The notes: generated by a model from the letters alone, not told the origin. 64,000 nucleotides of DNA from Haberlea rhodopensis (GCA_907163345.1 CAJQUN010000958.1:62001-126000), one strand, 5' to 3'. Shown: positions 34,135-46,968, counted from the stretch's first letter. Numbers and translations: made by a program.

Positions 34135-35201
34135 GTTGGAGCGTGAATGTCAAGAACTCCCAACTTGCTGAAGTGTTCTTGAAAAGTTGCTTGTCCCAGA
34201 GGTTTAGTAAATATGTCGGCTACCTGCCTCCCTGTTTGAACGTAGGCAGTTTCTATCTCCTTACTCTCAATTCGTTCACGTAATGTGTGGCAATCTAGCT
34301 CGATGTGTTTCGTTCGTTCGTGATATACTGGATTTGCAGCGATATGCATTGCTGCTTGATTGTCACAGAACAATTTGGCAGGTTCATGATGTTCGACATG
34401 TAAGTCTTGTAAAAGGTATCTCAACCAAGTGAGTTCAGAGGTTGCAGTTGCCATACACCTGTATTCGGCTTCTGCCGATGATCTTGAGACAGTGGTTTGC
34501 TTTTTACTTTTCCAAGATACTAGGGCTTTCCCAAGAAACATGCAATACCCTGTCACCGATCGTCGGGTAGTCGGACATCCAGCCCAATCTGCATCACAAT
34601 ACCCACTTAATTTTAGTTGTCCATGTGATGGAAAAAACAAACCTTGACCCGGTGCTTTCTTTAGATATCTGAGAAGGCGATGAACTGCATCAAGATGAGG
34701 TTTTCTTGGTTGATGCATGAACTGGCTGAGTGTAGAAACTGCATATGTGATTTCTGGTCTTGTTATCGTGAGGTAGATCAGTTTTCCCACTATCTTGCGA
34801 TAATAAGTTGGATCATTGAGGAGATCTCCGTCACTTGAACTTAATTTGGCATTTTGTTCCATTGGAAAATTGGCAGGCATTGCACCAAGTAAACCAGTTT
34901 CTTCAATTATGTCTAATGAATATTTTCGTTGGCAAATAGAGATTCCAGCTTTAGATTGTGCAACTTTAATTCCAAGAAAGAACTTCAAAGAGCCTAGATC
35001 TTTAATTCGAAAATGGCTGCCGAGAAACCTCTTGAGATCACCAATCATTTCGTTGTCATTTCCTGTGATAATCATGTCATCGACATAGAGTAATACAACA
35101 ATGAAAGAGTTACCATGAGTTTTTGTGAATAAGGAGTAATATGCCTTTGATTGTTCAAAACCAATGTCCCGAATTGAAGCAGAAAATTTAAGAAACCAAC
35201 T
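34131..35201 (-). pseudogene. copia reverse transcriptase C-terminus and RNase H
   Basis: The frame after the stop at 35202-35204 continues open to 34131. It contains the YVDD active-site motif of reverse transcriptase (minus strand, near 35080-35095), the connection region FLGIKVAQSK, and an RNase H domain with the copia motifs GYCDADWAG, SRSSAEAEYR, LFCDNQAA and ADIFTKPLG. This domain removes RNA from the RNA-DNA hybrid during reverse transcription. The domain is complete, but it is separated from the rest of pol by the stop. Confidence 0.9.
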
Positions 35202-36360
35202 TCATGATGCTTGTTTGAGTCCATACAAAGACTTGTTGAGTCGACACATGAATTGCTCCCCTTGTCGACGAAGACCAGGTGGTGTTTGCATGTAAACTTC
35301 TTCAGCTAGTTCCCCATGAAGAAAGGCATTTTGGACATCCATTTGACGGAGACTCCAATTGCGAGCAGATGCTATGGCTAAAAGGCAACGCACAGTAGTA
35401 AGTTTTGCAACTGGGGCGAAGGTCTCGGTGTAATCGATCCCTTCTCGCTGGGTGTATCCTTTTACCACGACTCGTGCTTTATATCGTTCAACAGTGCCAT
35501 CCGACAGGTATTTTATTTTGAAAACCCATTTGCATCCGACAGGTTTGTGGCCAGAAGGGAGAGGAACCAAGGTCCATGTGTTATTATCTTCGAGAGCCTT
35601 GAGTTCTTCTCGCATGGCGTCAACCCATTTTGGATCCCGGCTTGCCTGCTCATAAGAAGCTGGTTCGACCAAGTAAGAGATGTTGTGCACAAACTTTTGA
35701 TGAGCATTAGAGATGTTGGAGTAAGAAACATACCTATTGAGTGGATATTTTGTAGTGGACATGGCAGAAGTGCTTGCTCCTGGGGAAAGCAATATAGAAT
35801 GGTTGACTTGATAGTCTTGGAGATGAGCTGGGGTTCTAGTTGACCGATTGGAACGACGAACAGGAAGAGATTGTTGAGACAACAAGTTTGGTGTTGGTTC
35901 AATGGTGAGAGAAATGTCCATATTATGTAGGGAATCATCTGGTGATGGTTCATGATGTATAGTGGCTGGAGCGTGGGTATCAATGTGAAGATATGGTTCC
36001 TCTTGATCAAAAGGTGTGGGTAAAACTGAAAAATCATATTGGTCCTCTTGTGAAGATTTAAGAAAGGGAAAAACATGTTCGTGGAAAATAACATCACGAG
36101 AGGTGAAAAATTTCTTTGTGTCAAGATCATATACTCGATATCCTTTCTGACCAAGAGGATAGCCAAAAACAAATACACCGTCGAGCACGAACATCGAATT
36201 TGTGAATAGGTGTGAGGTTGGTCGCATAACATAGGCATCCAAAACTCGAATATGTGAATAAGTGGGTGGTTCTTTGTGTAAAACTTCATAGGGCGATTTG
36301 TGAGATAATAGAGGTGTTGGTAATCTATTGATGAGATAACAAGCTGTTTGTATGCTTTCC
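35202..36360 (-). pseudogene. copia integrase C-terminus and reverse transcriptase N-terminus
   Basis: The open frame 35202-36242 covers the end of integrase and the start of reverse transcriptase (CKWVFKIKYLSDGTVERYKA, ETFAPVAKLTTVR, QMDVQNAFLHGEL with the first catalytic Asp). It ends in TGA at 35202-35204, in a codon position where the family has an amino acid. A C-to-T change in a CpG is the likely cause. The frame in front of it (to about 36436) is displaced. Confidence 0.88.
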
Positions 36361-36401
36361 CCCAGAATTTCAAGGGCATGTTAGCTTGAAATCGAAGTGC
36401 T

Positions 36402-37931
36402 CTACCCACGTTCAAAAGGTGACGATGCTTTCTCAACTACACCATTTTGTTGGGGTGTATTTGTGCAAGAGTGTTGAAAGATAATTCCATGATCGTTAAA
36501 AAAGGAATGCATGGATGTGAACTCACTCCCATTATCAGATTGAAAAACTTTAATCCCGCGATTAAATTGATTTTTGACCCAGGAGTTGAAGTTTTTCAAT
36601 AAGGATTGTGTTTCAGATTTAAAATCCATAAGATGAATCCATGTGAAACGAGAAAAATCATCCACAATAGTCAAAAAATATCTTGCCCCGGTATGAGAAT
36701 TAATTCTGTGAGGTCCCCAAATATCACAATGAACCAAATCAAAAGGTGCAATTGTTGAAATAGAACTACGAGTAAAAGGCATACGTGTTTGTTTAGCTAA
36801 TGGACAAACATCACAAGCTTGTTGAAAATTAAACAATATTTCTGGAATTTTCTTTGATAGTTCTTGTAGAGGAAAAGATGAAGGATGTCCCAAACGTTGA
36901 TGCCAAAGACTTGAGGAACGATTCACATTATTGGTAAGGTGTGGATTTTGGGCTGATTTTAGGTAGTATAACCCATTATATTGCTTGCCCAGGCCAATCA
37001 TCTTCTTCGTAACCACGTCCTGTATCACACAAAAATCAGGGTAAGATGGTACACTGCATCTCAATGCCTTTGTGAGTTTGCTAACAGATAATAAATTGAC
37101 TTGAAATTTAGGCACATGTAAAACTTCATCAAGGACTAAATCAGAAGATAGTTTGGTGGATCCCATTGATTGGACTTCCGTTTTACCACCATCAGGCAGC
37201 CCAACATAGTCACAATGGGTATTTGATTCATTGTATGTTGGTGGTAATTTGGATATATGATCTGTTGCACCGCTATCAACAATCCAATATAATGTTGAGA
37301 ACTGACCATTTTGAGTGATGTTGTAAGTGATTGTACCTGCTACGTTTGCAATGGGTTGGTCATTACCATTTCCTTTACGAACCAACGCCATGAGTTGATT
37401 GTATTCCTTGATGGTGAACGTTGCTCCCCCTGTAATTGGTGCTTTAAATGGTTCAACAACATCAGATTGAATGTTGTGGGCAGCAGGTCTTTTTCCTTTT
37501 GGTTTCACATTCTTCCCATGCAATTTGTGACCCACCGGGAATCCATGTAGATAGAAACAACGATCAACAAGATGTCCATCTCGATCACAATGGTAGCATT
37601 TGAGCAACCCCTTTTGAGAGTTATTTTCCTTTGTTGCAAAAAAACGATTCTTTTGAGGTGCAAAAGCTGATTGCATGGCGTAATTGCCAATGCTTGTCTC
37701 ACGTTTGGTTGCAACATCGACTTGTCGCTCTTGTTGAAGTACAAGAGCATGAGTTTTGCGAGTGTCTGGAAGTGGCGTCATCATCAAAATTGATCCATGA
37801 ATGGTTGCATATGTTTCGTTAAGTCCCATAAGAAATTGCATGACCCTCTCTTTTTCTTCACGTTCAGCAAGGGCTTTTAATCCTCCACAACTGCAGCAAA
37901 GGGGCACATGATATGAGGTCAATTCATCCAA
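36402..37931 (-). pseudogene. copia gag C-terminus, protease and integrase core
   Basis: A 509-residue open frame. In order: gag C-terminal half; CCHC zinc knuckle CYHCDRDGHLVDRC; aspartic protease motif VDSGATDHIS; integrase zinc-binding part (WHQRLGHPS, then CDVCPLAKQ); integrase core with FDLVHCDIWGPH, FQSDNGSEFTS and TPQQNGVVE, giving the D, D, E triad. It then runs off frame at about 36430. Gag packages the element RNA, the protease matures the polyprotein and the integrase inserts the cDNA. Confidence 0.92.
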
Positions 37932-38383
37932 AGGGCCTTCATCTTGGTGTAGTAAATAGAAACTGATTGTTGTCCCTGTCGGTGTTCGACAATTTCTTGT
38001 CGAATTTGAAAAATTTTGGAGTCATCTCCTTGGGAAAATCTTTCTTTGAGATCTTTCCAAACTTCAGCCGCCGTCTCGGCATAAATAACACTTCCTGCTA
38101 TGTCAGGATGAATTGCATTCAGGATCCAAGACAAGACCATGTCATTGCATCGTTGCCATATATGAAATTTCGGATGCGTAGACGTTGGTTTTTCGATGGA
38201 TCCATTTACAAATCCAATTTTGTTCTTCGCACTAAGACTAATGTGCATAGCACGGCTCCATTGTCCGTAGTTGTACCCTTCAAGTGGTTTAGAGACTAAA
38301 ACCATACCCGGATGATCCGAGTGATGCAAAATTAGGTGGTCAAACACATCGAGGTGTGTCACTGTGTTTCCTATCTGACTCAT
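37919..38383 (-). pseudogene. copia gag N-terminus
   Basis: 154 codons beginning MSQIGNTVTHLDVF. It contains the plant copia gag pattern LVSKPLEGYNYGQWSRAM and AEVWKDLKERFSQGD. The end overlaps the next frame by 13 bases, so one frameshift near 37925 separates gag from the rest. Confidence 0.9.
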
Positions 38384-38436
38384 AGTGCACCGTGGGTTTT
38401 TTTTTGGCGGAAGGTGTTTAGGTCACCAGTTTCAAT

Positions 38437-38448
38437 GCTCTGATACCA
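38437..38448 (-). promoter_or_regulatory. Primer binding site of the copia element (initiator tRNA-Met)
   Basis: The minus strand reads TGGTATCAGAGC, complementary to the 3' end of plant initiator tRNA-Met, directly adjoining the 5' LTR. Confidence 0.95.
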
Positions 38449-38672
38449 TGTGAAAATATGAAGAAAGGTTGGAGAATTTTCTCATGTTTTATTCATATTT
38501 AATTTGTACTATACAAGCTGTATATATACACATTTGCTATTACATTGATGGGTCCTAAGATTGCTCTCATTCCTTAGAAACAGCCTAAAGTCATTCCCAT
38601 AATTAGTCATTCCCATAATCATCATACATGGATTGCTTGATCTAATACAAGAGATTTGTCTTTCCTTTAATA
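38449..38672 (-). repeat. 5' LTR of the copia element
   Basis: 224 bp, near-identical to 33900-34123, and followed by the ATGGT target duplication. Confidence 0.95.
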
Positions 38673-38873
38673 ATGGTCAACCGTGGAAACTTTTGCAAAA
38701 ATAGCAATGAAATGAAGGAGTCGATGATGTGTTACGTTTGACGAGACATCTAGGTGTGCATACTTTTGCTTCCTTGTAAGCATCTGTGCCTGTGTAAAAG
38801 CTGTGAAAGTAAATTGAGTTTTTCTCCCTTGTGCCACACTTCTAAGCCTGTCGACTTGGAGGTTTATATGTAA

Positions 38874-41612
38874 TGTTAGATTGTGAATCTAATGTATTGG
38901 TGCTTCACTTGTGTGAGAAATTTTAATCCGTATACCAATAGTTTTCTCTAAGATTTGGTGGTGGCATATTATGTCAGAAGGCTCACTCCCTTATCTAGAG
39001 GTTAGCAATGGCCATGTGGTTCCTCGATCGATAACCGGGTATGTGTTAATATATATTACTTTTGCCTCTTGTTATTGAATTCCTCGATTATTGAATTGTT
39101 AAATGACATGAATGGTTGGTTAATACTTATTGGCAAAGTATTTAAAGGCTTAGACATAAGCTGAATAGTATCTGAGTATATGTAATAAACTAGAAGCTAC
39201 AGTCTGTTTTTCAAGTCAGGATAAAAGTTGACATATCATTCTCAAACCTTTATTAGACTCTGCCATTTCACTTGTCTTTGATGGTTGCTTACTTGATTTC
39301 GTTCATTTCAGATGCTTAATTTGCATAAGAAAAAGTCATGACCATATGTGTTTGATATGAAGATTTTGCTTTGTATTGCTTCAAGAGATATCTCATACCC
39401 TGTTTAGGTATGTGTTGTACACAGAAAATTTTATGCATGGATTTTACGCTGGTATTGATCACTCATCGACAATCTTAAAAATGGTGTTTCAACGAAGTTC
39501 TTGCTCTATTATGGGATCTTTTGAAATTTTGTAATCGGTGGAGTTGGCTGCTAAAGTATGATAGCATATAGATAAATTGATATAATGATGCTAAATTAGA
39601 GGCTTTTCATTGTATCGGGATCTGTCAAATGCCTGAATTTTTTTTTTTAGACATGCACATATTTTGGTTTCAAAAAGAGAGTTAAGATGAGAAATTATGA
39701 AATTAGTGGTATTAAACTCATACAACCATCTTTCATTGCTTGCATATTTAATTAATCAATTTATTTGCTACTACTCTGCTTAGTGTGGTCCCTTTGTGGT
39801 TATCTATACAACTATAAAGTTGTGGGAAGCAAAGGAAACTGCATGGAGAGGGCACAATCTGCTAAGTCTTTATTAAAATAAATAGATAAATAGAAGCTAT
39901 ATGGCAAATGGGACGGAGAGATTTTGCTTATTTTGTTTGCCCCACGCCTTTTATCCTTGTCTGTATTCCATTCTTTTTTGTTGTTTCCACTTGTTCTTGT
40001 CGTCGCCTAAGCCAGTTATTTTATGTCATTTTCTCTTTTACTTTCATTGAAACATTGTGCTGAAGATAATTCTCCTACATATTTAATCTATAAAAGTTGT
40101 GAGCATAACTAAACTTATTCAACTACGAGTTAAATTACATTTGCAGCAAAAGCCTTCATTTGAGTTGCCTGAAAGCTTGCTACAGAAACTAATCGATTCA
40201 GAGGTAATTATTTGATTCACTTTTCCATCGAGATAAAGTTTGCATCATAACATTAATGCTCTTTTGTATTCCACTTCTGATTGTGTTGAAGTATTTATCT
40301 TGTGGCCTTATTGAGAAAGATTGTGAACCTATTGAGAGAATTGCGCAGAATTGACGATGATCTTCATCGTGCACGAGTTTGTGTTTATTGGTTTTCAGTT
40401 TTCACTATGCTCCTCAACTTTTGGTAACTTCAAAGATCTTTTTCGCTTTTTATCAACGTTGCAAAAATTTATTGGCAATGTGTTAAAGCAAATATGACTA
40501 ATTTTTTAGGCATTTCACAAGAAGCCCTCATAGATGTTTATATTGCTTTCTATTTTATATTGCTTTCTATTTTATATTTTGTTGCTCTCAAGTCCCCTTT
40601 AAATGGGAACTGGACATGACCAACCACCACCTTTTCCTCCTTTCTCCACCACACTCTGTCGGCCAATCCTTATCATGCTTACGTATGATACTGTTTGAGG
40701 TTTATTGAACTAATCCACGGTCAGCTACGTTCAGACCACGTTCAGTCGAGGACCATTAGTCGCCATGCTGTCTTATGCTTTTCATAAAAAAAAATCAGCA
40801 AATTGTTTTTACAGTTTTGAACAAAATAAGCCCTTTTACATGTCGCAGCCATAGTTAAGTAGCTACAAAAAGGAGACAGTTTTGAACAGAACAAGCCCTT
40901 AAAAAAGTGTAGCATCTGCTCAGGATGGAGTTCTACACATTCCAAAAACTGAAGTGGGGATGGAGTTTTATAGCTAAAGAATTTCTGGGCTTGATCACCC
41001 TTCCTCCTGTGGGTGTCTTTATCTCTGTTTTTTGTCGAATACAATCTGCGACATAAAACCCATAAAAGTTCTTATTCTTCACAAACATAAGCAACAATGC
41101 AAACACATAGATCATGGGGCTTATATTATTTGTGAGGAAAAATCTTTTGTAGGAGTTTCTTGGTCAACGAGCTCAACGGCAACATCGAGTTCATCTTCGG
41201 AGCCGGTATCCTCGATCACAATCTGCCGCAAAGTTCGCTTATGCAATTTCTTTTTCTTTTTTTGTTTTTGTCAACTTCAAGACAATTTTATTTTGGTCAT
41301 ATAGGCAAAGGTAGTTCGTAGCAAATGGATGCTTCATGAAAGGAAAATAACAAAAGTAGTGCCAGAAAAGTAAAGGAGCGTGTGGTCATTTTTTTGTTTT
41401 TTTACTGCGATGTGAAATACTTTGTTCTGATGACAGCACTATAGGTATGCACATCCCTCCACTATCGATACAAAATAAACATAGAAAAGTACATTGTGGA
41501 AATTAGAGTTAAAAATTGATTTGGTTTATTCATAAGTTGAATAACAGTATGAGATGAAACTTCATGAATGATGTACCTCCACCAAATGCATCCTCATTGT
41601 ATGCAGGACTAC
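38874..41612. other. Intergenic DNA with three exon-like blocks
   Basis: Three short plus-strand blocks have plausible splice borders. 38978-39040 follows ATGTCAG and precedes GTATGT (readable as GSLPYLEVSNGHVVPRSITG). About 40147-40203 follows TTTGCAG and precedes GTAATT (KPSFELPESLLQKLIDSE). About 40292-40351 ends in TGA (LSCGLIEKDCEPIERIAQN). I do not recognise the family, and the phases have not been shown to fit. The remainder is AT-rich and unremarkable. Confidence 0.3.
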
Positions 41613-43860
41613 TGTGAGGGCCGGTTCTAATCGCTCGTTTAATTATCACACAATGATTATTTTAATGTCAACAACGGAAGATTAGTTTTAAATGTTAACA
41701 AAACTTGGCCCTAAAAAGTTTCGACTTGATTACATATATCCATAACTTGTTATTACCACTGAAAAATATATAATTTTAGTTTGACAAATAAACACATCAT
41801 CTCATAAGAGTCAAGTATCAAGCCTCTCAGAAATATCATACTCCAAAAACATCTACTCGAGACATATCTCGGTGAGTAAATTTGTTAATAAAAAAGTGTT
41901 TATCAACAAACTGGGACGCAATACATAAAAACATAAACCTGAGCTCGCTCTCAAGGAGGTCTGGTACTTCTAGATGCTGTCTTCCAAGCATCTGAAGACT
42001 GTCCACCTATAATACATGTCATGCCCACACTGCAAAGACATGACAGCCCCCACAACGGGGGTCAGTAAACCCAATATGAGAAACCTGATAAAATCACGAT
42101 AATATGAAAAAATACCATGTGATGCATGCCGTGCATGAATGCAATGCGTGTGCAGTGTTAATAATCTCAAAGTGTCGATATATCCGGAATCAAAGGGAAG
42201 ATTATCAACAATATCTAGCTCGAGCAGAGGGTGGTGACACACACACTGCGCTTTGTTGTGCCCAGCATCCCTCGTGTCTAGGTCCGGCGACAACGCGTGT
42301 AACTATTGTTTCTATCTAAACAATCTGTTATCGCCGTACCCAACATCCTATGACGCTATAGATCTCATCATAGTCAAATGGTTTCAAAGGAGCAGTAAGA
42401 TTAATATGATATGCCCAATGTTCATGCATCTCAATGTGCAGCTCAATATATCATGTAATCATGCATTTCAATGTATCATATAATCACATATACTGCAGTT
42501 CAACATGTCATATAATCACATAGGAATCACATAATGACAAATAAAAATCATACCCCAGAAACATCACATGTCTGTCAGACATCATGATAGAATCGATTTT
42601 CTACGTACCTTGTCCGAGCAAATAAAAATCAAGGACTTCCGTACTTCTCAATTTGACCTCGGTATATCACAACCTGGTATTCTGCACCTCAATTATATCA
42701 TTATAAGTGTTCCAATACTACATAATATCAAGTTCATAATTTCAACATTGACCCTTAGTAACTTCTTAAAATTTCAGCTTACATGCTCATATTAATTGGC
42801 TCATAACTTTTCCAATAGTTAACCAAATTACATAGGTCCACTCTATCTTGAAAGATAACTCAAAATGTGACATTTCATAAGTTTGACACTTCGTTCATTT
42901 ATCTAAGGCAAATTGGGTCTAAAAATTACTTATGTAAAACAGTGGAAATTCTAAGTTACAGTTTGACCGTTTTTTGTAAAAACTCCATAACTAATTCATA
43001 CGACATCCAAATGATCTGATTCCAGTTGGAGAAATTAGATAACTTAAAATTCTACAATTCATCATTTATGAGCTTTAGTAAAACTAGCATAACCTTTGCA
43101 TGCTAACTCCAAATTAGCTGAATTTACTGTCAGATCGAACCTAATTTAATGATCTACAACTTTTCTATTTATATCAACTTCAAATTTGAAACATATTTTT
43201 CCCAGAATTTTGAATAACACACTGCATGTGAACATGCATGAACATGGAAACTCGATTTGTGCACCTTTAAGTAAAACCATCATAATTTTCTAATCTCAAC
43301 TCCAAACTAGCTGATTTTGGTGGCCAATTAAAGCTAACAAAAAATACTACAACTTTCATTTGGGGGCACCGTATTCAAATTCGAAACATATCTATACTCA
43401 AAACTCGAATTGACAGACTATATGCTCACTGAATTGAAACTGATTACAAGTTACAGCAGCAAACCCACATAAATTCGACCTATTTGCACAATTATTCGAC
43501 CATTGCATTATATAAACTCAATATATACCTATATACCATGAATTATCTTTAATATTGGAGCACAAATCAATATCCAAAATCAATCATAGCTTGCACTTCC
43601 GTCCAAAGCTGCTGCCTTTGAAAAATTTGTTTCAATGTTCCAATTTGTTGCTGGAATCAATACTTAATTCCTTTCTTCACACAATTCCTTGCTTGCATGT
43701 ATATTTTGACTGCCTTTTGAGGATCAAAATGGAGGAAGACCATGGAGTGGGTTTCGAAATTAATGGGAAGAAAGAACAAAAATGTGGGATGAGGTGAAAG
43801 GTGGAGTGCTCGATAGTTTCTAGGTGGTTTTTGTGTTATCTTCCTTGTATATAATAATAT
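41613..43860 (-). mobile_element. Degraded solo-LTR-like element G
   Basis: The left end TGTGAGGGCCGGTTC resembles the ends of solo LTRs B and D. The minus strand has a block CCCCCGTTGTGGGGGCTGTC (about 42040-42060) matching one in solo LTR C (CCCCGTGTGGGGGCTGTC near 25837). The half-site ACGTAC at 42603-42608 lies about where the conserved inverted repeat sits in A-D. I found no matching target duplication, and the right end is a guess. No GATC palindrome cluster is present. Confidence 0.4.
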
Positions 43861-45388
43861 AATACTAGTTTATTTGGCACCATGCAAGACGTGGTGCCAG
43901 TGAATAGATGATGCGACTAATAAAATTGCTTTCTGCACTGGATGATTACCTATCATGTTTCACTATAATATATAAGGGGTTATCAATGAACTTCAAGATC
44001 TTATAACCAAGGCCTGTCATTCAACCATACTATAGTCTAGTTGCTGCAAGATTCCAGAGCTAAACTTGTATTTTTACCTGTACAAATCTTTAAGAGCAAC
44101 GCGTTTATCACCTGCGGAATTTATTGGAGTAAAAAATAGAATGTGCTCCACCAACTTAGCAATCAAATGACAAAATTATATTATTCTCCATATATTTTTG
44201 TTACTAAGTTTCTCACCATTTGTACGAAAATACTGAAGTGGTCTTTAGCAAATCCCTCAAAATGATGTTCGTAAATGCAACAGAAATGAGTTCAAGATTC
44301 TAGAATTCATACACAAAAAAGAAAACATATATTTGAGTTCGTAACATGCAATAATTGTGATAGTGAACCTAATGCCCAGTAACTTGGCTGGCTTTTAGTT
44401 ATGATTTGTGCTACAAAAAATGATGTCAATGCATGAAGCGCAAAGATTGATAGTGCACCTAATTTTAATCTATTTGACAGGAATATAGGTATGATTTACA
44501 CTACAAAACATAAGTATAACAAGGTTATTAGCCATAATATAATGACATGAAAATTATTATATGTAAATTCCCAAAAAAATTTAAAAGATATAACTCACAT
44601 CTTTGCCGACATGTCATTTCTGAAAACTTTAATTTTTTAATCTCCCTATAAACAAAACATGGCGGTCCAGAAGTATCACATTAGCAAATACCACTGTATA
44701 CAAAGGAATGTTTAATAAAATAAAGATTCTCTGGCAAAAACAAGTGTGTCTTCATGAGAAACTTAGAGGGTTATTTTTGGTGATGGATTATAAAAAGGAA
44801 AGAAAATCTACCAAGGAGGCTTCAATCCCATAATCCAAACAAAGACAAAGTCATTTACATCATAGAGAAATTCACGACTTAAGAATGATTAATATAATAA
44901 CCAAACAGAATACATGGCAAAAGAAGATAATGGCAAGGCCTATGCTGGTACTGAATATTTTTTGTTTGGGATGTTCTAACTATACATTATTCCTTTTTTT
45001 ATTTTCAAGCTCTGAAAATAAAGTAGGTGGATCTAAGATGCAAAATAGATTGCTCATGTTTTAGCAGTTTGCTTTCCCTTTCCAATGTTAGCACCAAAGT
45101 ATATGTGCATCATAGAGGATATGAAAATGATAGAAAGACATAAAAGAACCAAAATATTACAAATTTAATACGAAGATAAACCGTATTCATTAATGTTAAT
45201 AGACAAAAGAACATGGTACAAATATTTATAACGCATCATCGGGGAAACAAGCAAAACCGGATGGGCTAAAACTCAGGTAGACACGATAATCAACTCTCAA
45301 ATTTATATATCATGAAACAATGAGAAATTCCGGAATCTGAATCCTACTAAAATGATGACATTGCGTTGAAAAAACCCCAACAAAATCT
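43861..45388. other. AT-rich intergenic DNA, nothing recognised
   Basis: No open frame with protein-like composition, no clear repeat ends and no RNA gene is visible. Confidence 0.5.
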
Positions 45389-45393
45389 ACCTT

Positions 45394-45744
45394 TGTTAGT
45401 CTATTGGTTCTCTGGCCACACCAATGTAGAATATCAACAAGTGAATTCAATCGAACAAACACCAAACAAGAATACAAAGGAATGTATGCACTAATATTAA
45501 TTGAAATAGCTGAAATAAGAAAAATAATCCCAGAGGCAATGCTATATAACCCTAGCCTAATGTTAGTAAATCCCTAGCCTAAGCTAGTTACAATATTAAA
45601 GCCAAAAAAAAAAACAGAATGAATGAATTGTCTTATCCTTTTTCACGTTTTTATCCCTCTCCCCCACTTCTGGATCATTCTACTTGGGACTCTTGGGCTT
45701 AGGTCCAATTATTAGGGCCCATAGAAATATTAAAATTCCTAACA
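45394..45744 (+). mobile_element. Short solo LTR
   Basis: 351 bp from TGTTAGTC to CCTAACA (TG...CA with TGTTAG/CTAACA inverted ends). It has a TATA-like CTATATAACC at about 45541-45550. The flanking 5-mers ACCTT and ACCTC match at four of five positions, which suggests an old target duplication. No partner LTR or internal region is adjacent. Confidence 0.5.
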
Positions 45745-45869
45745 ACCTCATGCTTCAAAGTAAACACAACAATTCGAGATGTAATTTATTTGACTAAGAA
45801 ACAAACTCACAGCTTTTCACGGAGCTCGGTCGCGTTCTTGGCAGTACCACAAGGCGTTGGAAGGTGGGT

Positions 45870-46968
45870 TGTTAGGATCGGTCCGGAGTGTTTAGAGGGG
45901 GGGGTGAATGAACACTCCTTGTAAAAATTAATCCCTTGTGATTTCTTTCGGATTAGTGAAAGAAATCTGTTTCTTAATCAACTCTTGTACAGAACAAACC
46001 ACTGAAAGTATAAGTGCGGAACGGTCTGTTCTTGTATATGTAAGAACGGCTCGATGGCTAGTATGAAAGAACAAGTGCAGAAAGAAAATACATAGGATAT
46101 GTTTCTGGAAGTTCGAAGGTGGTGTAATCCTTCTACGTCTCCCCTTCTTCCAATTAAGGAAGGTTTATACTAGAAGACTTTGATTTATACAATCCTGTTG
46201 TACAAATCCGATTCAGCTGGATTTACCTCACTACCAGACTGAAACTCCTAGTCACTCGATCTGCTCAGACACTCTCTGTCTGACAGTTACAATATGTTTC
46301 TCACTTCTATTTTTCAACACAGAATACACAAGATGCGCACAGTGATCCTAAATGATCAAATGTTACAAAGTAATCGTGCTTAAGAATAATTTCAGCTCGA
46401 GAGCTTCTGAGCTTGTAAGCTTGTGCTGTTTTGCTTTCTTGTGCGTTTTTCAATTGATCAGCGAGAGTCTTGTATATTCCTTTTGTTGCATCCTTTTATA
46501 ATTGTAAGTACCAACGACATTATTTCCCTTAATGTGCAACTTTGACTCTACTTAAACTCTGAGTAAGCTACAGTCTTCTTCTTCAGGATACTTGCCGTTC
46601 TGGTTCATACTTTCGGCGACTGTCAGGTAGGCTCTTCTTTGTCTTCTTACCTTTTATGGCAATCTTCAGTCTTTGGTCCTTTGTAGCATTAATTACGACA
46701 TTAAACGCTACAATAAATAGCCGTTAATGATTCGGACTGAGTAGCCATTCTTTATGTATCCTTGACTGCTCTGATCTGATAAAGATTGAGATCGATCTGA
46801 AGCATCGATTTAGTCAGTCTGAAATCCATCGATCCGGTCTGATGTGCTTTGTCATCTTATCAGCTTGATCTGTTTTGGGCGATCGATCTGGTCAGTCTGA
46901 TTTCACTCGATCCGGTCTGATATGTTTTGTCATCTTTAAAATCTCATCGATAAGGTCCGGAACTAACA
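45870..46968 (-). repeat. 3' LTR of the Sirevirus-type element
   Basis: 1099 bp, TGTTAGGATCGGTCC...CGGAACTAACA. Partner at 57066-58163. The TGGGT target duplication precedes it. Confidence 0.95.

Larger units (their letters stand above)
33900..38672 (-). mobile_element. Ty1/copia retrotransposon, complete length but inactive
   Basis: A 4773-bp element with 224-bp LTRs that differ at only two positions by eye, flanked by ATGGT (33895-33899, 38673-38677). Read on the minus strand it has a PBS complementary to initiator tRNA-Met next to the 5' LTR, then gag, protease, integrase, reverse transcriptase and RNase H in copia order, then a polypurine tract. The reading frame is broken by frameshifts near 37925, 36430 and 36360 and by a stop at 35202-35204. 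The LTR ends read TA...CA in element orientation, in both copies. It sits in the coding part of the BOI-type relic, antisense to it. Confidence 0.95.
33674..38873 (+). pseudogene. BOI-type RING E3 ubiquitin ligase relic, split by a copia element
   Basis: Left part 33674-33899, right part 38673-38873. The left part reads as the coiled region before the RING in plant BOI/BRG ligases (KLELQMEQLSFVANAW, then AKYNENTINTLYNTYM). The right part encodes the C3HC4 RING with LLLPCKHLCLCKSCESKLS and the family ending EVYM before TAA at 38871-38873. Intact family members add ubiquitin to regulators of defence and gibberellin responses. Here there are in-frame stops at 33774-33776, 33780-33782, 38739-38741 and 38751-38753, and a frame change just before the RING, in addition to the 4.8 kb insertion. 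It cannot make a RING protein. The N-terminal half is not recognisable upstream. Identification rests on the RING and C-terminal motifs. Confidence 0.8.

Noticed and set aside
41613..43860. Calling element G a fifth intact member of the solo-LTR family
   Set aside because: Only one ACGTAC half-site, no GATC palindrome cluster and no target duplication (ACTAC on the left has no partner). Kept only as a low-confidence relative.
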